Part shown: positions 53,938-62,963 of the stretch, piece by piece
Layout: every line of letters begins with the position of its first letter
How positions within the stretch are numbered: position 1 is the first letter of the stretch
Assembly: GCF_936928535.1 (NCBI RefSeq)
Contig: NZ_CAKZHY010000094.1
Location: 62,001 to 126,000, forward strand
Direction: 5' to 3'
DNA from: an uncultured Bradyrhizobium sp.
GTDB lineage: Bacteria > Pseudomonadota > Alphaproteobacteria > Rhizobiales > Xanthobacteraceae
Length of the DNA: 64,000 nt
Notes under the pieces: generated by a model
Told to the model about the DNA's origin: nothing
What the model saw: the letters and a program-made list of their open reading frames with translations, nothing else
Database searches by the model: none
Program-made: the position numbers and the translations under genes

Positions 53938-54201
53938 TTAGCTTTCTCTGCCCGGCACGAGCTTGCCGTTCTCGATATGGGCGGGAATGTAGGTCGAGTT
54001 CGGCGCGGCGCCGGAGAAATGCGCAAGGCCGATCAGCCCGGCGATGACGAGCACCAGCGCCACCAGGATGAGGCGCGCGACGACGGTGATCGGCCAGGAC
54101 GATTGCACGAACAGGCCGGACCGCGTGGCGGCCAGAAACAGCGCATAGACGGCAAAGGGGATGAGGAAGATTCCGATCTCGGTCAGGATCGGCCGGATCA
54201 T
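53938..54201 (-). CDS. DUF6111 small membrane protein
   Basis: 87 residues with two hydrophobic helices (ILTEIGIFLIPFAVYALFLA at about 5-25 and VVARLILVALVLVIAGLIGLAHF at about 40-62) and a C-terminal tail NSTYIPAHIENGKLVPGRES, which is the conserved DUF6111 end. Function unknown. ATG overlaps the NUDIX stop (ATGA at 54198-54201) and the stop is 10 bp before the CCA-adding enzyme. Confidence 0.85.
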   Translation of the reverse strand: MIRPILTEIGIFLIPFAVYALFLAATRSGLFVQSSWPITVVARLILVALVLVIAGLIGLAHFSGAAPNSTYIPAHIENGKLVPGRES

Positions 54202-54887
54202 GACGAATAGATCCGCTCATACAGCACACGGAGCATCCCCGCCGTGGCGCCCCAGATGTAGCGCTCCGCAAACGGCATCGCATAGTAAAACCGCTCCATG
54301 CCGCGGAATTCCTTGCTGTGGACCTGGTGATTGGCCGGATTCATCAGGAAGGATAGCGGCACTTCGAATGCGTCATCAACCTCGGAATGGTTGATCGTCA
54401 GTTGAAAACCGGGGCGGACCCTGGCCACCGTCGGCAGGATGCGGAAGCCGAACGCGGTGCCATAGAGATCGAGATAGCCGATCGGATCGACGAAATCCCT
54501 CGATAACCCGACCTCCTCCTCGGCCTCGCGCAGCGCGGCATCGAGCGGCGAGGAATCGATCGCGTCGATCTTGCCGCCGGGAAAGGCGATCTGGCCGGCA
54601 TGGTCGTTGAGATGCGCCGAGCGCTGCGTCAAGAGGATGGTTGGCTCGGCATGGTCGACCACGGCTATCAGGACCGCCGCGGGACGCACCGGCTGCTCGC
54701 GCGCGACGATCTCCAGCATCTTGTCGGTGCCGGGATCGCCCGAGGCCGGGATGATATTCGGATCAAACAGCCCGGGCGGCACGTCGAAACTGAGCTTTGC
54801 CTTGGAGCGGGCGAAGAAATCTGCCGCGCGGAACGCGACGGGCGCCTGCTCACTCTTCGAGATGGAGTTGGAGATCAGCTCGTTCAA
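54198..54887 (-). CDS. NUDIX hydrolase, CoA pyrophosphatase-like
   Basis: 229 residues. The Nudix box GGKIDAIDSSPLDAALREAEEEVGL (pattern GX5EX7REUXEEXGU; catalytic REAEEEVG near residue 115) and the preceding CoA-specific UPF0035 motif LTQRSAHLNDHAGQIAFPGG are both seen, which points to hydrolysis of CoA or its esters to 4'-phosphopantetheine derivatives. The start is TTG at 54887, overlapping the DUF1285 stop (TTGA); the next ATG would remove 55 residues, so TTG is favoured. Second gene of the DUF1285 operon. Confidence 0.92.
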   Translation of the reverse strand: MNELISNSISKSEQAPVAFRAADFFARSKAKLSFDVPPGLFDPNIIPASGDPGTDKMLEIVAREQPVRPAAVLIAVVDHAEPTILLTQRSAHLNDHAGQIAFPGGKIDAIDSSPLDAALREAEEEVGLSRDFVDPIGYLDLYGTAFGFRILPTVARVRPGFQLTINHSEVDDAFEVPLSFLMNPANHQVHSKEFRGMERFYYAMPFAERYIWGATAGMLRVLYERIYSS

Positions 54888-55495
54888 AGCGCGGCCCTCA
54901 CCTGCTCCGCGTCGGCCATGGCGAAGAACTCGCCTGATGATTCGACGCCGAACATCGGCTGGCCATCGACCATCCGCTCCTCGCCCATGTCAACCAGATC
55001 GTAATAGAGCGCACGGGTGACCTTGGCCCAGAGATCGGCGCGGACATGCAGGTATGGCGTTAATCCGCCGTCCGCCGCCTGCTCGAAGCGGAGCCGGTGC
55101 GCGCCATCGCAGGTGACCCAGTCATCGACATTGGTGCGGAAGCTCAGCACGCGATGGTTGTCCTCGTCGTGCTTGAGCATCTCGACCGCCATGAACGGCG
55201 CGTCGTCGACGCGGATGCCGACCTTCTCCACCGGCGTGACGAGAAAATGCTTGTCGCCCTCGCGCTTCAGAATCGTGGAGAACAGGCGAACCAGCGCGTG
55301 ACGGCCGATTGGCGTGCCCATGTAGAACCAAGTACCATCGGAAGCGATTCGGATGTCGAGATCGCCGCAAAACGGCGGATTCCACAGATGCACCGGAGGC
55401 AGGCCCTTTTTGGCGCCTTCGGCATTGGCAGCACTTTTGGCGGCGGCACTCAGCCCCTCAAGACCTTGGTTTGTGCTCTGCCCTTGGTTCGCCAT
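54884..55495 (-). CDS. DUF1285 protein
   Basis: 203 residues. The N-terminal 35 residues are low-complexity (Ala/Lys/Gln). The DUF1285 domain (about 36-195) shows PPVHLWNPPFCGDLDIRIASDGTWFYMGTPIGRHALVRLFSTILKREGD and VEKVGIRVDDAPF, with a WLPV-like LHVRADLWAKVTRALYYDLVD near the end. No enzymatic motif. First gene of the five-gene minus-strand operon; upstream is a 273-bp gap divergent from moxR, with a sigma-54-like sequence reading away from it. Confidence 0.9.
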   Translation of the reverse strand: MANQGQSTNQGLEGLSAAAKSAANAEGAKKGLPPVHLWNPPFCGDLDIRIASDGTWFYMGTPIGRHALVRLFSTILKREGDKHFLVTPVEKVGIRVDDAPFMAVEMLKHDEDNHRVLSFRTNVDDWVTCDGAHRLRFEQAADGGLTPYLHVRADLWAKVTRALYYDLVDMGEERMVDGQPMFGVESSGEFFAMADAEQVRAAL

Positions 55496-55516
55496 GGTTT
55501 GCCCTGACTTTGCGTT

Positions 55517-55533
55517 TTGGCACGATTGGTGCA
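55517..55533 (+). promoter_or_regulatory. Sigma-54-like -24/-12 element
   Basis: TTGGCACG-N4-GTGCA with GG (55519-55520) and GC (55531-55532) exactly 10 bases apart, one mismatch in the -12 box from TGGCACG-N4-TTGCA. It points toward moxR, 236 bp before its start, leaving a long leader. Chance match is possible. Confidence 0.35.
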
Positions 55534-55768
55534 GGTCTGACTTAGAAGTCTACGTTGCACGTAAGTCTACGGTTCCACCCCGGATTCGTCCGGTGTGGAG
55601 GTCTCCACTTCGTGATGCCGTACATAACCCGAAGCCGATAAGGTGGGGATAGGTTAATTCAACGAATACATGGCGTTCCTGCAAGTCTAGCATAGCGCCC
55701 ATGACGCAGGTTGATGCGATCATTCGACGACGCAGGGAAGCCGCGTGGCAGGCTTGAGGAGCTAACGG

Positions 55769-56767
55769 ATGGCAGAAAGTGTCGAGAAGCTCGAAGACGG
55801 CATCGTCCGTTCGGCCGAGCAGGTGTCCGCTCAGATTCGCGCGGCGAAGGATGCGATCGGGTCGGTCATCTTCGGCCAGGATCGTGTGGTCGAGAACACG
55901 CTGGTCACCATCCTCTCCGGCGGCCACGCGCTGCTGATCGGCGTGCCCGGTCTTGCCAAAACGAAACTGGTCGAGACGCTCGGCGTCACGCTCGGTCTCG
56001 ATGCCAAGCGCATCCAGTTCACGCCTGATTTGATGCCGTCGGATATTCTCGGCGCCGAAGTGCTCGACGAGAGCACCGCCGGCAAGCGCTCGTTCCGCTT
56101 CATTTCGGGCCCCGTGTTCGCGCAGTTGTTGATGGCCGACGAGATCAACCGCGCCTCGCCGCGCACGCAATCGGCGCTGCTGCAGGCGATGCAGGAGCAG
56201 CACATCACCGTGGCGGGCGCGCGTCATGATCTGCCGAAGCCGTTCCATGTGCTGGCGACGCAGAACCCACTGGAGCAGGAAGGCACCTATCCGCTCCCCG
56301 AAGCGCAGCTCGACCGCTTCCTGATGGAGATCGACGTCGACTATCCCGATCGCGATGCCGAGCGCCGCATCCTGTTCGAAACCACAGGTGCCGAGGAGAC
56401 GCTGGCGAAGGGATCGATGAACGCGGATGCGCTGATCACGGCGCAACGGCTGGTGCGCCGCCTGCCGGTCGGCGATTCCGTGGTGGAAGCCATCCTCTCG
56501 CTGGTGCGTTCGGCCCGTCCCGGCGCCGAGAGCGGCGAGGCCGGAAAATCCATCGCCTGGGGCCCCGGCCCGCGTGCCAGCCAGTCGCTGATGCTCGCCG
56601 TGCGCGCCCGTGCGCTGATCGACGGGCGTCTCGCGCCCTCGATCGACGACGTCCTCGACCTCGCCGAGCCCGTGCTGAAGCACCGCATGGCATTGACGTT
56701 CCAGGCCCGCGCGGAAGGGCGGACCATTCCTGACGTGATCAAGCAATTGAAGACACGGATCGGTTGA
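55769..56767 (+). CDS. MoxR-family AAA+ ATPase
   Basis: 332 residues. Walker A GVPGLAKTKLVETL (about 71-84), Walker B LLMADEINRASPRTQSALLQAMQE (about 120-143), sensor 1 VLATQNPLEQEGTYPLPEAQLDRF (about 165-188) and a C-terminal helical lid. MoxR ATPases are chaperones that mature protein complexes or metal cofactors, normally with VWA-domain partners. First gene of a four-gene operon with DUF58, DUF4159 and a membrane protein; its TGA shares an A with the next ATG. Confidence 0.95.
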   Translation: MAESVEKLEDGIVRSAEQVSAQIRAAKDAIGSVIFGQDRVVENTLVTILSGGHALLIGVPGLAKTKLVETLGVTLGLDAKRIQFTPDLMPSDILGAEVLDESTAGKRSFRFISGPVFAQLLMADEINRASPRTQSALLQAMQEQHITVAGARHDLPKPFHVLATQNPLEQEGTYPLPEAQLDRFLMEIDVDYPDRDAERRILFETTGAEETLAKGSMNADALITAQRLVRRLPVGDSVVEAILSLVRSARPGAESGEAGKSIAWGPGPRASQSLMLAVRARALIDGRLAPSIDDVLDLAEPVLKHRMALTFQARAEGRTIPDVIKQLKTRIG

Positions 56768-57711
56768 TGGCGGCAGAGAACGGGCACACAGCGAAGGAGA
56801 TCATCGCGATCCGACGTGCCGATGGCGAAAGCCGTACGCTCGCCGCTTCGCTGCCGCGCCTGGTGCTCGAGGCCCGCCGTATCGCCGCCAACGTCATCCA
56901 CGGCTTGCATGGACGGCGCCGCGCCGGCTCGGGCGAGAACTTCTGGCAATACCGCCGCTTCGTCTCGGGCGAGCCGGCGCAGAATGTCGACTGGCGCAGA
57001 TCGGCGCGTGATGATCATCTCTATGTCCGCGAGCTCGAATGGGAAGCCTCGCACACGGTCTGGATCTGGCCCGATCGGTCGCCGTCGATGGCGTTCGCCT
57101 CGAAGACCGCGCGCGAATCCAAGCTGGAGCGCACGCTGATCGTCGCCTTCGCGCTGGCCGAGCTGCTGGTCGCGGGCGGCGAACGCGTCGGCATTCCCGG
57201 ATTGATGGCGCCGACCGCCAGCCGCAGCGTCATCGACAAGATGGCGCAGGCGATGCTGCATGACGATGCCATCAGGCTGAGCCTGCCGCCCTCTTTCGTG
57301 CCCGCGGCTCTCGCCGAGACGATCCTGCTGTCGGATTTCTGGTCGCCGATCGCGGAGATCAGGACGACGCTCGCAGGGCTGTCCGGCTCCGGCGCGCATG
57401 GCACGCTGGTGCAGATCGTGGATCCCGCGGAGGAAAGCTTCCCCTATTCCGGCCGCGTCGAGTTCGTCGAGCCGGAAGGCTTTGGCATGATCACCGCCGG
57501 CCGCGCCGAGAGCTGGGCGCAGGATTACACCACGCGGCTTGCGCTGCACCGCGACCAGATCCGCGCCGAGACCAACAAGCTCGACTGGCTGTTCACGACG
57601 CATGCGACCGACCGCTCGGCGGCTGAACTCCTGCTGTTCCTCCATGCCGGCATGCAGGTGAGCAAGTCGGGCGCCCGCGTCACCTCGATCAAGGCGGGGC
57701 CGGCCGCATGA
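56767..57711 (+). CDS. DUF58 (VWA-related) protein
   Basis: 314 residues. The DUF58 signature lies at about 40-110: GRRRAGSGENFWQYRRFVSGEPAQNVDWRRSARDDHLYVRELEWE, followed by WIWPDRSPSMAF, the VWA-like metal-site DxSxS variant (D-R-S-P-S). No transmembrane segment is evident, unlike longer DUF58 proteins. Usually a partner of MoxR ATPases in cell-envelope stress or aerotolerance (Bat) operons. ATG 56767 overlaps the moxR stop (TGATG), and its own stop overlaps the next start (ATGA). Confidence 0.92.
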   Translation: MAAENGHTAKEIIAIRRADGESRTLAASLPRLVLEARRIAANVIHGLHGRRRAGSGENFWQYRRFVSGEPAQNVDWRRSARDDHLYVRELEWEASHTVWIWPDRSPSMAFASKTARESKLERTLIVAFALAELLVAGGERVGIPGLMAPTASRSVIDKMAQAMLHDDAIRLSLPPSFVPAALAETILLSDFWSPIAEIRTTLAGLSGSGAHGTLVQIVDPAEESFPYSGRVEFVEPEGFGMITAGRAESWAQDYTTRLALHRDQIRAETNKLDWLFTTHATDRSAAELLLFLHAGMQVSKSGARVTSIKAGPAA

Positions 57712-60521
57712 TGGGATTACCGCTCGCCTTCACCGAACCGCTGCTGCTGATCGGCCTCGTCAGCCTTCCCGTGTTGTGGTGGCTGCTCCGCGTGATGCCG
57801 CCGCGGCCGCGCCGGATCGAGTTTCCGCCGACCCGCCTGCTGTTCGACATCGCGCCCCGGGAAGAGACGCCCGCGCGGACCCCATGGTGGCTGACGGCAC
57901 TGCGGCTCCTGGCCGCGGCCCTCGTCATTTTCGCCGCCGCCGGCCCGATCTGGAATCCGCAAACCGGCCTTGCCGGCAGCAAGGCGCCGCTGATGATCAT
58001 GCTCGACGACGGCTGGAGCGCCGCCTCGAACTGGGACACCAGGATCCGGGCCGCCGACGAGCTGATCGCCAACGCCGACAACGACCGCCGCGCGATTGCG
58101 CTGGTGCCGCTGTCCGAGCCGAACCGCGACATCACGCTGATGCCGGCGGGCGCGGCGCGCGTTGCGCTGCGGCAGATCGTGCCCAAGCCCTATTCGATCG
58201 AACGGGGTGAAACCCTTACCGCGATCGATCGTTTCCTCAAGACAACCGGCGATTGCGAGATCGCCTGGCTGTCTGATGGTGTCGACACCGGCCGCGGCGA
58301 AGAGTTCGTGGCTGGGCTCGGCAAGACCATAGGGGATCGCAGCTTGACGCTGTTCGAAGGCGGCACCTCTTCCCCGCTCGCGCTGGTCGCGGCGGAAAAT
58401 GCGGCCGCGAAGATGACCGTGAAGGTGCTGCGCACCGACAGCGGCATTGCCACCGGGACGGTGCGGGCCCTCGACCAGAAGGCCTCGCCGATCGGCGAGG
58501 CGCGCTTCACCTTCGGGATGCAGGACAAGGAGACCGAAGCGGCGTTCGACCTGCCGGTCGAGCTGCGCAACGATATCTCCAGGCTCGAGATTTCAGGCGA
58601 GCGTTCGGCGGGCGCAGTGCAGCTGCTCGACAAGCGCTGGCGCCGCCGCGCCATCGGCATCGTCTCGGGCTCGACAAGCGAGACCTCGCAGCCGCTGTTG
58701 GCGCCGACGTTCTACCTGACGCGCGCGCTGGCGCCGTTCGCCGACGTCAGGCTCGCCGACAAGGGCGCCCCGCAGCAGGGCATCACCCAGTTTTTGGACC
58801 AGAAGCTGCCGATGATCATCCTCGCCGATGTCGGCACCGTCGCGCCAGAATTGCGCGAGCGCCTCAACGCCTGGATCGACCAGGGCGGCGTGCTGGTGCG
58901 GTTCGCAGGTCCCCGCCTCGCTCAGGCCGAAGACGATCTCGTGCCGGTCAAGCTGCGCAAGGGCGGCCGCACGCTCGGCGGCAGCCTGACCTGGGAGAAG
59001 CCGCAGCATCTCGCCAGCTTCACTGCCGACGGCCCGTTTGCCGGCATCGCAGTCCCCAAGGATGTCACCGTGAGCCGGCAGGTGCTGGCCGAGCCCGACG
59101 CCGTGCTCGCCACCAAGAGCTGGGCCTCGCTCGAGGACGGCACCCCGCTCGTGACCGGCGAACATCGCGGCAAGGGCATCGTCAGCCTGTTCCATGTCAG
59201 CGCCGACATGCGCTGGTCGGATTTGCCGATGTCCGGCACCTTCGTCGAAATGCTCCGGCGTGTCGTCGACATGTCCGGCTACACCGCCAAGCCCGGCCCC
59301 GGCGTCGCCACCGAGGCGACTGCCGAGACGCTGGCGCCGCTGCACACGCTCGACGGCTTCGGCGCCTTCGGGCCGCCGCCCGCCACCGCCAAGCCGCTGA
59401 CGGCTGATTACCGCGACCGCGCCACGCCGGACCATCCGCCCGGCTATTACGGTCCGGCAGAAGGACCGCTCGCCGTGAACACGCTCGCTGCTGCCGACCG
59501 CATCGCCGCGCTCAACACCGCGCCCCTGCACGCAAGGCGCGCAACCTACACCAACGCCGAGCCGCGCGACCTGCGCGGCTGGCTGCTGTCGACCTCGCTG
59601 GCGCTGTTTCTGGTGGACGCCCTCATCGTCGCGCTGCTCGGTGGCGGTCTTGCCGCATTGCTGCGCCGGCGCGCTGCACCTGCCATGATCCTGCTCGGCG
59701 TCCTGCTCGCAGGCATCGCGGTGCTGGCGCCGACGCCCTCGCGTGCCGACAGCGCGTCGGACGAGTTCGCGATGAAATCAACCTCGCAGACCCGCCTCGC
59801 CTATGTCGTGACAGGAAATGCCGACGTCGATTCCATCGTCAAGGCCGGCATGTCCGGCCTGACGCTGTTTCTGGCGCAGCGCACCGCGCTCGAGGCCGGC
59901 GATCCTGTCGGCGTCGATCCCGCGCGCGACGAGCTCGCTTTCTTCCCGCTGATCTACTGGCCGATCGTGCCGGGCCAACCGAAGCCGCCGCAGGACGCGA
60001 TCAACAAGATCGACGCCTATATGAAGCAGGGCGGCACCGTGATCTTCGACACCCGCGACGCGGTCGAAGCGCCGCCCGGCGATAACGGCGCTTCGCAGAC
60101 CCCGGGCATGCAGGCGTTGCGCGAGATCCTGTCATCGCTCGACGTGCCCGAGCTCGAGCCGGTGCCGCGCGAGCACGTGCTGACCAAGACGTTCTATCTG
60201 CTGCGCGACTTCCCCGGCCGCTTCAATTCAGGCCAGACCTGGGTCGAGGCGCTGCCGCGCGAGGATGACGACGAGAACGCACAGCGGCCGGCACGCGGCG
60301 GCGACGGCGTCTCGCCGATCATCATCACCTCCAACGACCTCGCCGGCGCCTGGGCGCTCCGTCCCGACGGCCAGCCGATGCTGCCGCTCACGCCGGGCGA
60401 ACCGCGCCAGCGCGAATTCGCCTACCGCGCCGGCGTCAACATCGTGATGTACACGCTGACCGGCAACTACAAGGCCGATCAGGTGCACGCACCGGCCCTG
60501 ATCGAACGGCTGGGGCAATAG
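57708..60521 (+). CDS. BatA-like membrane protein with C-terminal DUF4159
   Basis: 937 residues. The N-terminal BatA segment has two helices (LLLIGLVSLPVLWWLLRVMP and WLTALRLLAAALVIFAAAGPIW) around RRIEFPPTRLLFD. A VWA-like region follows (LMIMLDDGWSAASNW), and then glutamine amidotransferase-like LADVGTV stretches. Two helices lie near 625-665. The C-terminal DUF4159 (about 690-925) has LAYVVTGNADVDSIVKAG, LIYWPIVPG, GGTVIFDTRDAV, LRDFPGRFNSGQTWVE and ITSNDLAGAWA. It probably acts at the inner membrane with MoxR/DUF58 in envelope maintenance; details unknown. Confidence 0.9.
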   Translation: MMGLPLAFTEPLLLIGLVSLPVLWWLLRVMPPRPRRIEFPPTRLLFDIAPREETPARTPWWLTALRLLAAALVIFAAAGPIWNPQTGLAGSKAPLMIMLDDGWSAASNWDTRIRAADELIANADNDRRAIALVPLSEPNRDITLMPAGAARVALRQIVPKPYSIERGETLTAIDRFLKTTGDCEIAWLSDGVDTGRGEEFVAGLGKTIGDRSLTLFEGGTSSPLALVAAENAAAKMTVKVLRTDSGIATGTVRALDQKASPIGEARFTFGMQDKETEAAFDLPVELRNDISRLEISGERSAGAVQLLDKRWRRRAIGIVSGSTSETSQPLLAPTFYLTRALAPFADVRLADKGAPQQGITQFLDQKLPMIILADVGTVAPELRERLNAWIDQGGVLVRFAGPRLAQAEDDLVPVKLRKGGRTLGGSLTWEKPQHLASFTADGPFAGIAVPKDVTVSRQVLAEPDAVLATKSWASLEDGTPLVTGEHRGKGIVSLFHVSADMRWSDLPMSGTFVEMLRRVVDMSGYTAKPGPGVATEATAETLAPLHTLDGFGAFGPPPATAKPLTADYRDRATPDHPPGYYGPAEGPLAVNTLAAADRIAALNTAPLHARRATYTNAEPRDLRGWLLSTSLALFLVDALIVALLGGGLAALLRRRAAPAMILLGVLLAGIAVLAPTPSRADSASDEFAMKSTSQTRLAYVVTGNADVDSIVKAGMSGLTLFLAQRTALEAGDPVGVDPARDELAFFPLIYWPIVPGQPKPPQDAINKIDAYMKQGGTVIFDTRDAVEAPPGDNGASQTPGMQALREILSSLDVPELEPVPREHVLTKTFYLLRDFPGRFNSGQTWVEALPREDDDENAQRPARGGDGVSPIIITSNDLAGAWALRPDGQPMLPLTPGEPRQREFAYRAGVNIVMYTLTGNYKADQVHAPALIERLGQ

Positions 60522-60528
60522 GATAGAG

Positions 60529-62592
60529 ATGAACTACGGCATCGCGTTCACGCCGCTTGTCCCTGCGATCGTCCTGTGGATCGCGCTGGCGGCAATCGTC
60601 CTCATCGCCATCGTGCTGCTGGTGGCGCGGGCGCGCGGCGCGGCCGTGCGCGTGGCGGCGCTGGCGCTGTTCCTGCTGGCACTCTCCAATCCGTCCTTCA
60701 CGCGCGAGGACCGCGATCCCCTCACCTCAGTCGCCGCCGTCGTGGTCGACAAGAGCCCGAGCCAGAATTTCGGCAAGCGCAACCAGGAAGCCGCAAAGGC
60801 GCAGGAGGCGCTGGTCGACAGCCTGAAGAAGATCAAGGGGCTGGAGGTACGCGTCGTCGAGGCCGGACAGGCCGACGGCGAGACCGACGGCACAAAACTG
60901 TTCGGCGCGCTGGCCTCTGCGCTGTCGGATGTGCCTGTCGACCGCGTCGCTGGCGCCTTCCTGATCACCGACGGCCGCGTTCACGACATCCCGGCCAATG
61001 CCGCCGCGCTCGGCTTCCAGGCGCCGGTGCAGGCGCTGATCACCGGGCAGAAGGACGAGCGCGACCGCCGCATCGCGATCACCGCGGCGCCGCGCTTCGG
61101 CATCGTCGGCCAGAACCAGACCATCAGCTACAAGCTCGACGACCAGGGCGTCACCGGCGAGCGCGCCAAGGTCACGGTGCGCCGTGACGGCGAGGTCATC
61201 AACGAGCGCACGCTCGCGAGCGGCCAGAGCGCAAGCGTCGACGTCGAGATCAAGCATGCCGGCCCCAATATCGTCGAGATCGAGGCCTCGCCGCTCGAGC
61301 GCGAGCTGACGCCGGTCAACAACCGCGCCGTCGTCGCCATCGACGGCGTCCGCGACAAGCTGCGTGTGCTGCTGGTCTCGGGCGAGCCGCATTCCGGCGA
61401 GCGCACCTGGCGCAACCTGCTGAAGTCCGACGCCAGCGTCGACCTCGTGCATTTCACCATTCTGCGTCCGCCGGAGAAGCAGGACGGCACGCCGATCAAC
61501 GAGCTATCGCTGATCGCGTTTCCGACCCGCGAGCTGTTCCAGCAGCACATCAATGAATTTCAGCTGATCATCTTCGACCGCTACGCCCGCCAGGGCGTGC
61601 TGCCGATCCCCTATTTCGAGAACATGGCACGCTATGTGCGCGCGGGCGGCGCCGTGCTGGTCTCGGCAGGCCCCGACTATGCATCGACCAGCAGCATCTG
61701 GCGGACACCGCTGGACGCGGTGCTGCCGGCCGAGCCGGTCGGCGTGACCGAGAAGCCGTTCTATGCGCATCTCTCCGATGTCGGCAAACGCCATCCCGTC
61801 ACGCGCGGGCTGGAGGGCTCGGCATTCGAACCGCCGCACTGGAGCCGCTTCTTCCGCACCGTCGAAACCCGCAATGCGGTCAACCCGCCCGTCATGACGG
61901 GTGCGGACGGCAAGCCGCTGCTGTTCCTGTCGCGCTTCGGCGAGGGCCGCGTTGCGCTCCTGCTGTCGGACCACATCTGGCTTTGGGCGCGCGGCTATGA
62001 AGGTGGCGGCCCGCATCTCGATTTGCTCAGGCGCATGTCGCACTGGCTGATGAAGCAGCCGGACCTCGACGAGGAAGCGCTGCGCATGCAGGTGCAGGGC
62101 AAGGATCTCGTGGTCGTGCGCCAGACCATGGCGGACACCGTCCAGCCGGTGAGCGTGACCTCGCCGTCCGGAATCTCGCATGATCTGACGCTCAGCCCCG
62201 GCGATCCCGGCGAGTGGCGTGCCAGCCTTCCCGCAAACGAGCTCGGCCTGTGGCAGGCGACCGACGGCACGCTGAAGGCGCTGATCAATGTCGGCCCGAC
62301 CAATCCGAAGGAATTTTCGGAAGTCACCTCCACCACCGAGACCCTGAAGCCGCTGACGCAGGCGACCGGCGGCAATTCGTTGCGCATTGCGGATGGCGGC
62401 AGCGTCGAGCTGCCGCGCATCGTCCCGGTGCGCTCGACCGGCGTCTTTGCCGGCGACGGCTGGATGGGCGTGCGGATGCGCGACGCCAGCGTCGTGAAAG
62501 GCGTCGGCGTGCTGCCGATCTTCTCCGGCCTGATCGGCCTTCTGTTGCTGCTCGGCGCGTTTGCGGCGACCTGGGTGCGCGAGGGGCGGTAA
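60529..62592 (+). CDS. Membrane protein with glutamine-amidotransferase-like domain, Bat-type operon
   Basis: 687 residues. Two N-terminal helices (about 10-55: LVPAIVLWIALAAIVLIAIVLLVARARG-like run, given here by features: two hydrophobic spans split by an Arg-rich turn), then VVVDKSPSQNFGKRN, a VWA-like strand with D-S-P-S. An Ig-like or beta-rich part is at about 200-270, then a class I amidotransferase-like fold (LRVLLVSGEPHSGERTW and FDRYARQGVLPIPYFENMARYVRAGGAVLVSAG) without a clear catalytic Cys. A C-terminal helix (GVLPIFSGLIGLLLLLGAFAATW) precedes the end. It sits 7 bp after the DUF4159 gene; last of the operon. Confidence 0.85.
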   Translation: MNYGIAFTPLVPAIVLWIALAAIVLIAIVLLVARARGAAVRVAALALFLLALSNPSFTREDRDPLTSVAAVVVDKSPSQNFGKRNQEAAKAQEALVDSLKKIKGLEVRVVEAGQADGETDGTKLFGALASALSDVPVDRVAGAFLITDGRVHDIPANAAALGFQAPVQALITGQKDERDRRIAITAAPRFGIVGQNQTISYKLDDQGVTGERAKVTVRRDGEVINERTLASGQSASVDVEIKHAGPNIVEIEASPLERELTPVNNRAVVAIDGVRDKLRVLLVSGEPHSGERTWRNLLKSDASVDLVHFTILRPPEKQDGTPINELSLIAFPTRELFQQHINEFQLIIFDRYARQGVLPIPYFENMARYVRAGGAVLVSAGPDYASTSSIWRTPLDAVLPAEPVGVTEKPFYAHLSDVGKRHPVTRGLEGSAFEPPHWSRFFRTVETRNAVNPPVMTGADGKPLLFLSRFGEGRVALLLSDHIWLWARGYEGGGPHLDLLRRMSHWLMKQPDLDEEALRMQVQGKDLVVVRQTMADTVQPVSVTSPSGISHDLTLSPGDPGEWRASLPANELGLWQATDGTLKALINVGPTNPKEFSEVTSTTETLKPLTQATGGNSLRIADGGSVELPRIVPVRSTGVFAGDGWMGVRMRDASVVKGVGVLPIFSGLIGLLLLLGAFAATWVREGR

Positions 62593-62670
62593 AGATCAGT
62601 GCTCTCGCGCTTCCGTCTCCCTCTGTCGGCGAAGGTAGCATGTGAGCTCGGCAGGGGTCTGAACAAGCGC

Positions 62671-62800
62671 CTCGTCCTTCGAGACGACCGCTTCGCGGTC
62701 TCCTCAGGATGAGGCTAAGCGGCAGCTTTTGTCGAGTTGCAGCCGCGCACTCCGACCTCATCCTGAGGGCCCGCCGCAGGCGGGCGTCTCGAAGGATGGG
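62671..62800. repeat. Intergenic palindromic repeat, family B
   Basis: Contains CCTCGTCCTTCGAGACGACC, TCCTCAGGATGAGG and the inverted CCTCATCCTGAGGGCCCGCC, CGAAGGATGGG; related to the element at 1518-1634. It occupies part of the 371-bp gap between the Bat-type operon and the DUF2946 gene; the rest contains the Zur-like palindrome. Confidence 0.7.
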
Positions 62801-62895
62801 CCAGAGGCAAGCATGCCGAGTTGCCCGAACGACACATGCGGCTCACTGCCTACTACCCTGAGCCCGCCCGCAGTTGACATCCGCAGATCGATCAG

Positions 62896-62918
62896 GCGAT
62901 GTTACAATATAACATCGC
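62896..62918. promoter_or_regulatory. Zur/Fur-family-like palindromic box
   Basis: Perfect 9-bp arms GCGATGTTA (62896-62904) and TAACATCGC (62910-62918) around CAATA, with the TGTTA..TAACA core typical of Zur operators in rhizobia and relatives. It lies 46 bp before the DUF2946 start and about 600 bp before the TonB receptor start. Binding is inference. Confidence 0.6.
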
Positions 62919-62963
62919 GATACCCCGGTTGGGTGCCTCGCGATGCGGGGTGGTTTTTTTGAG

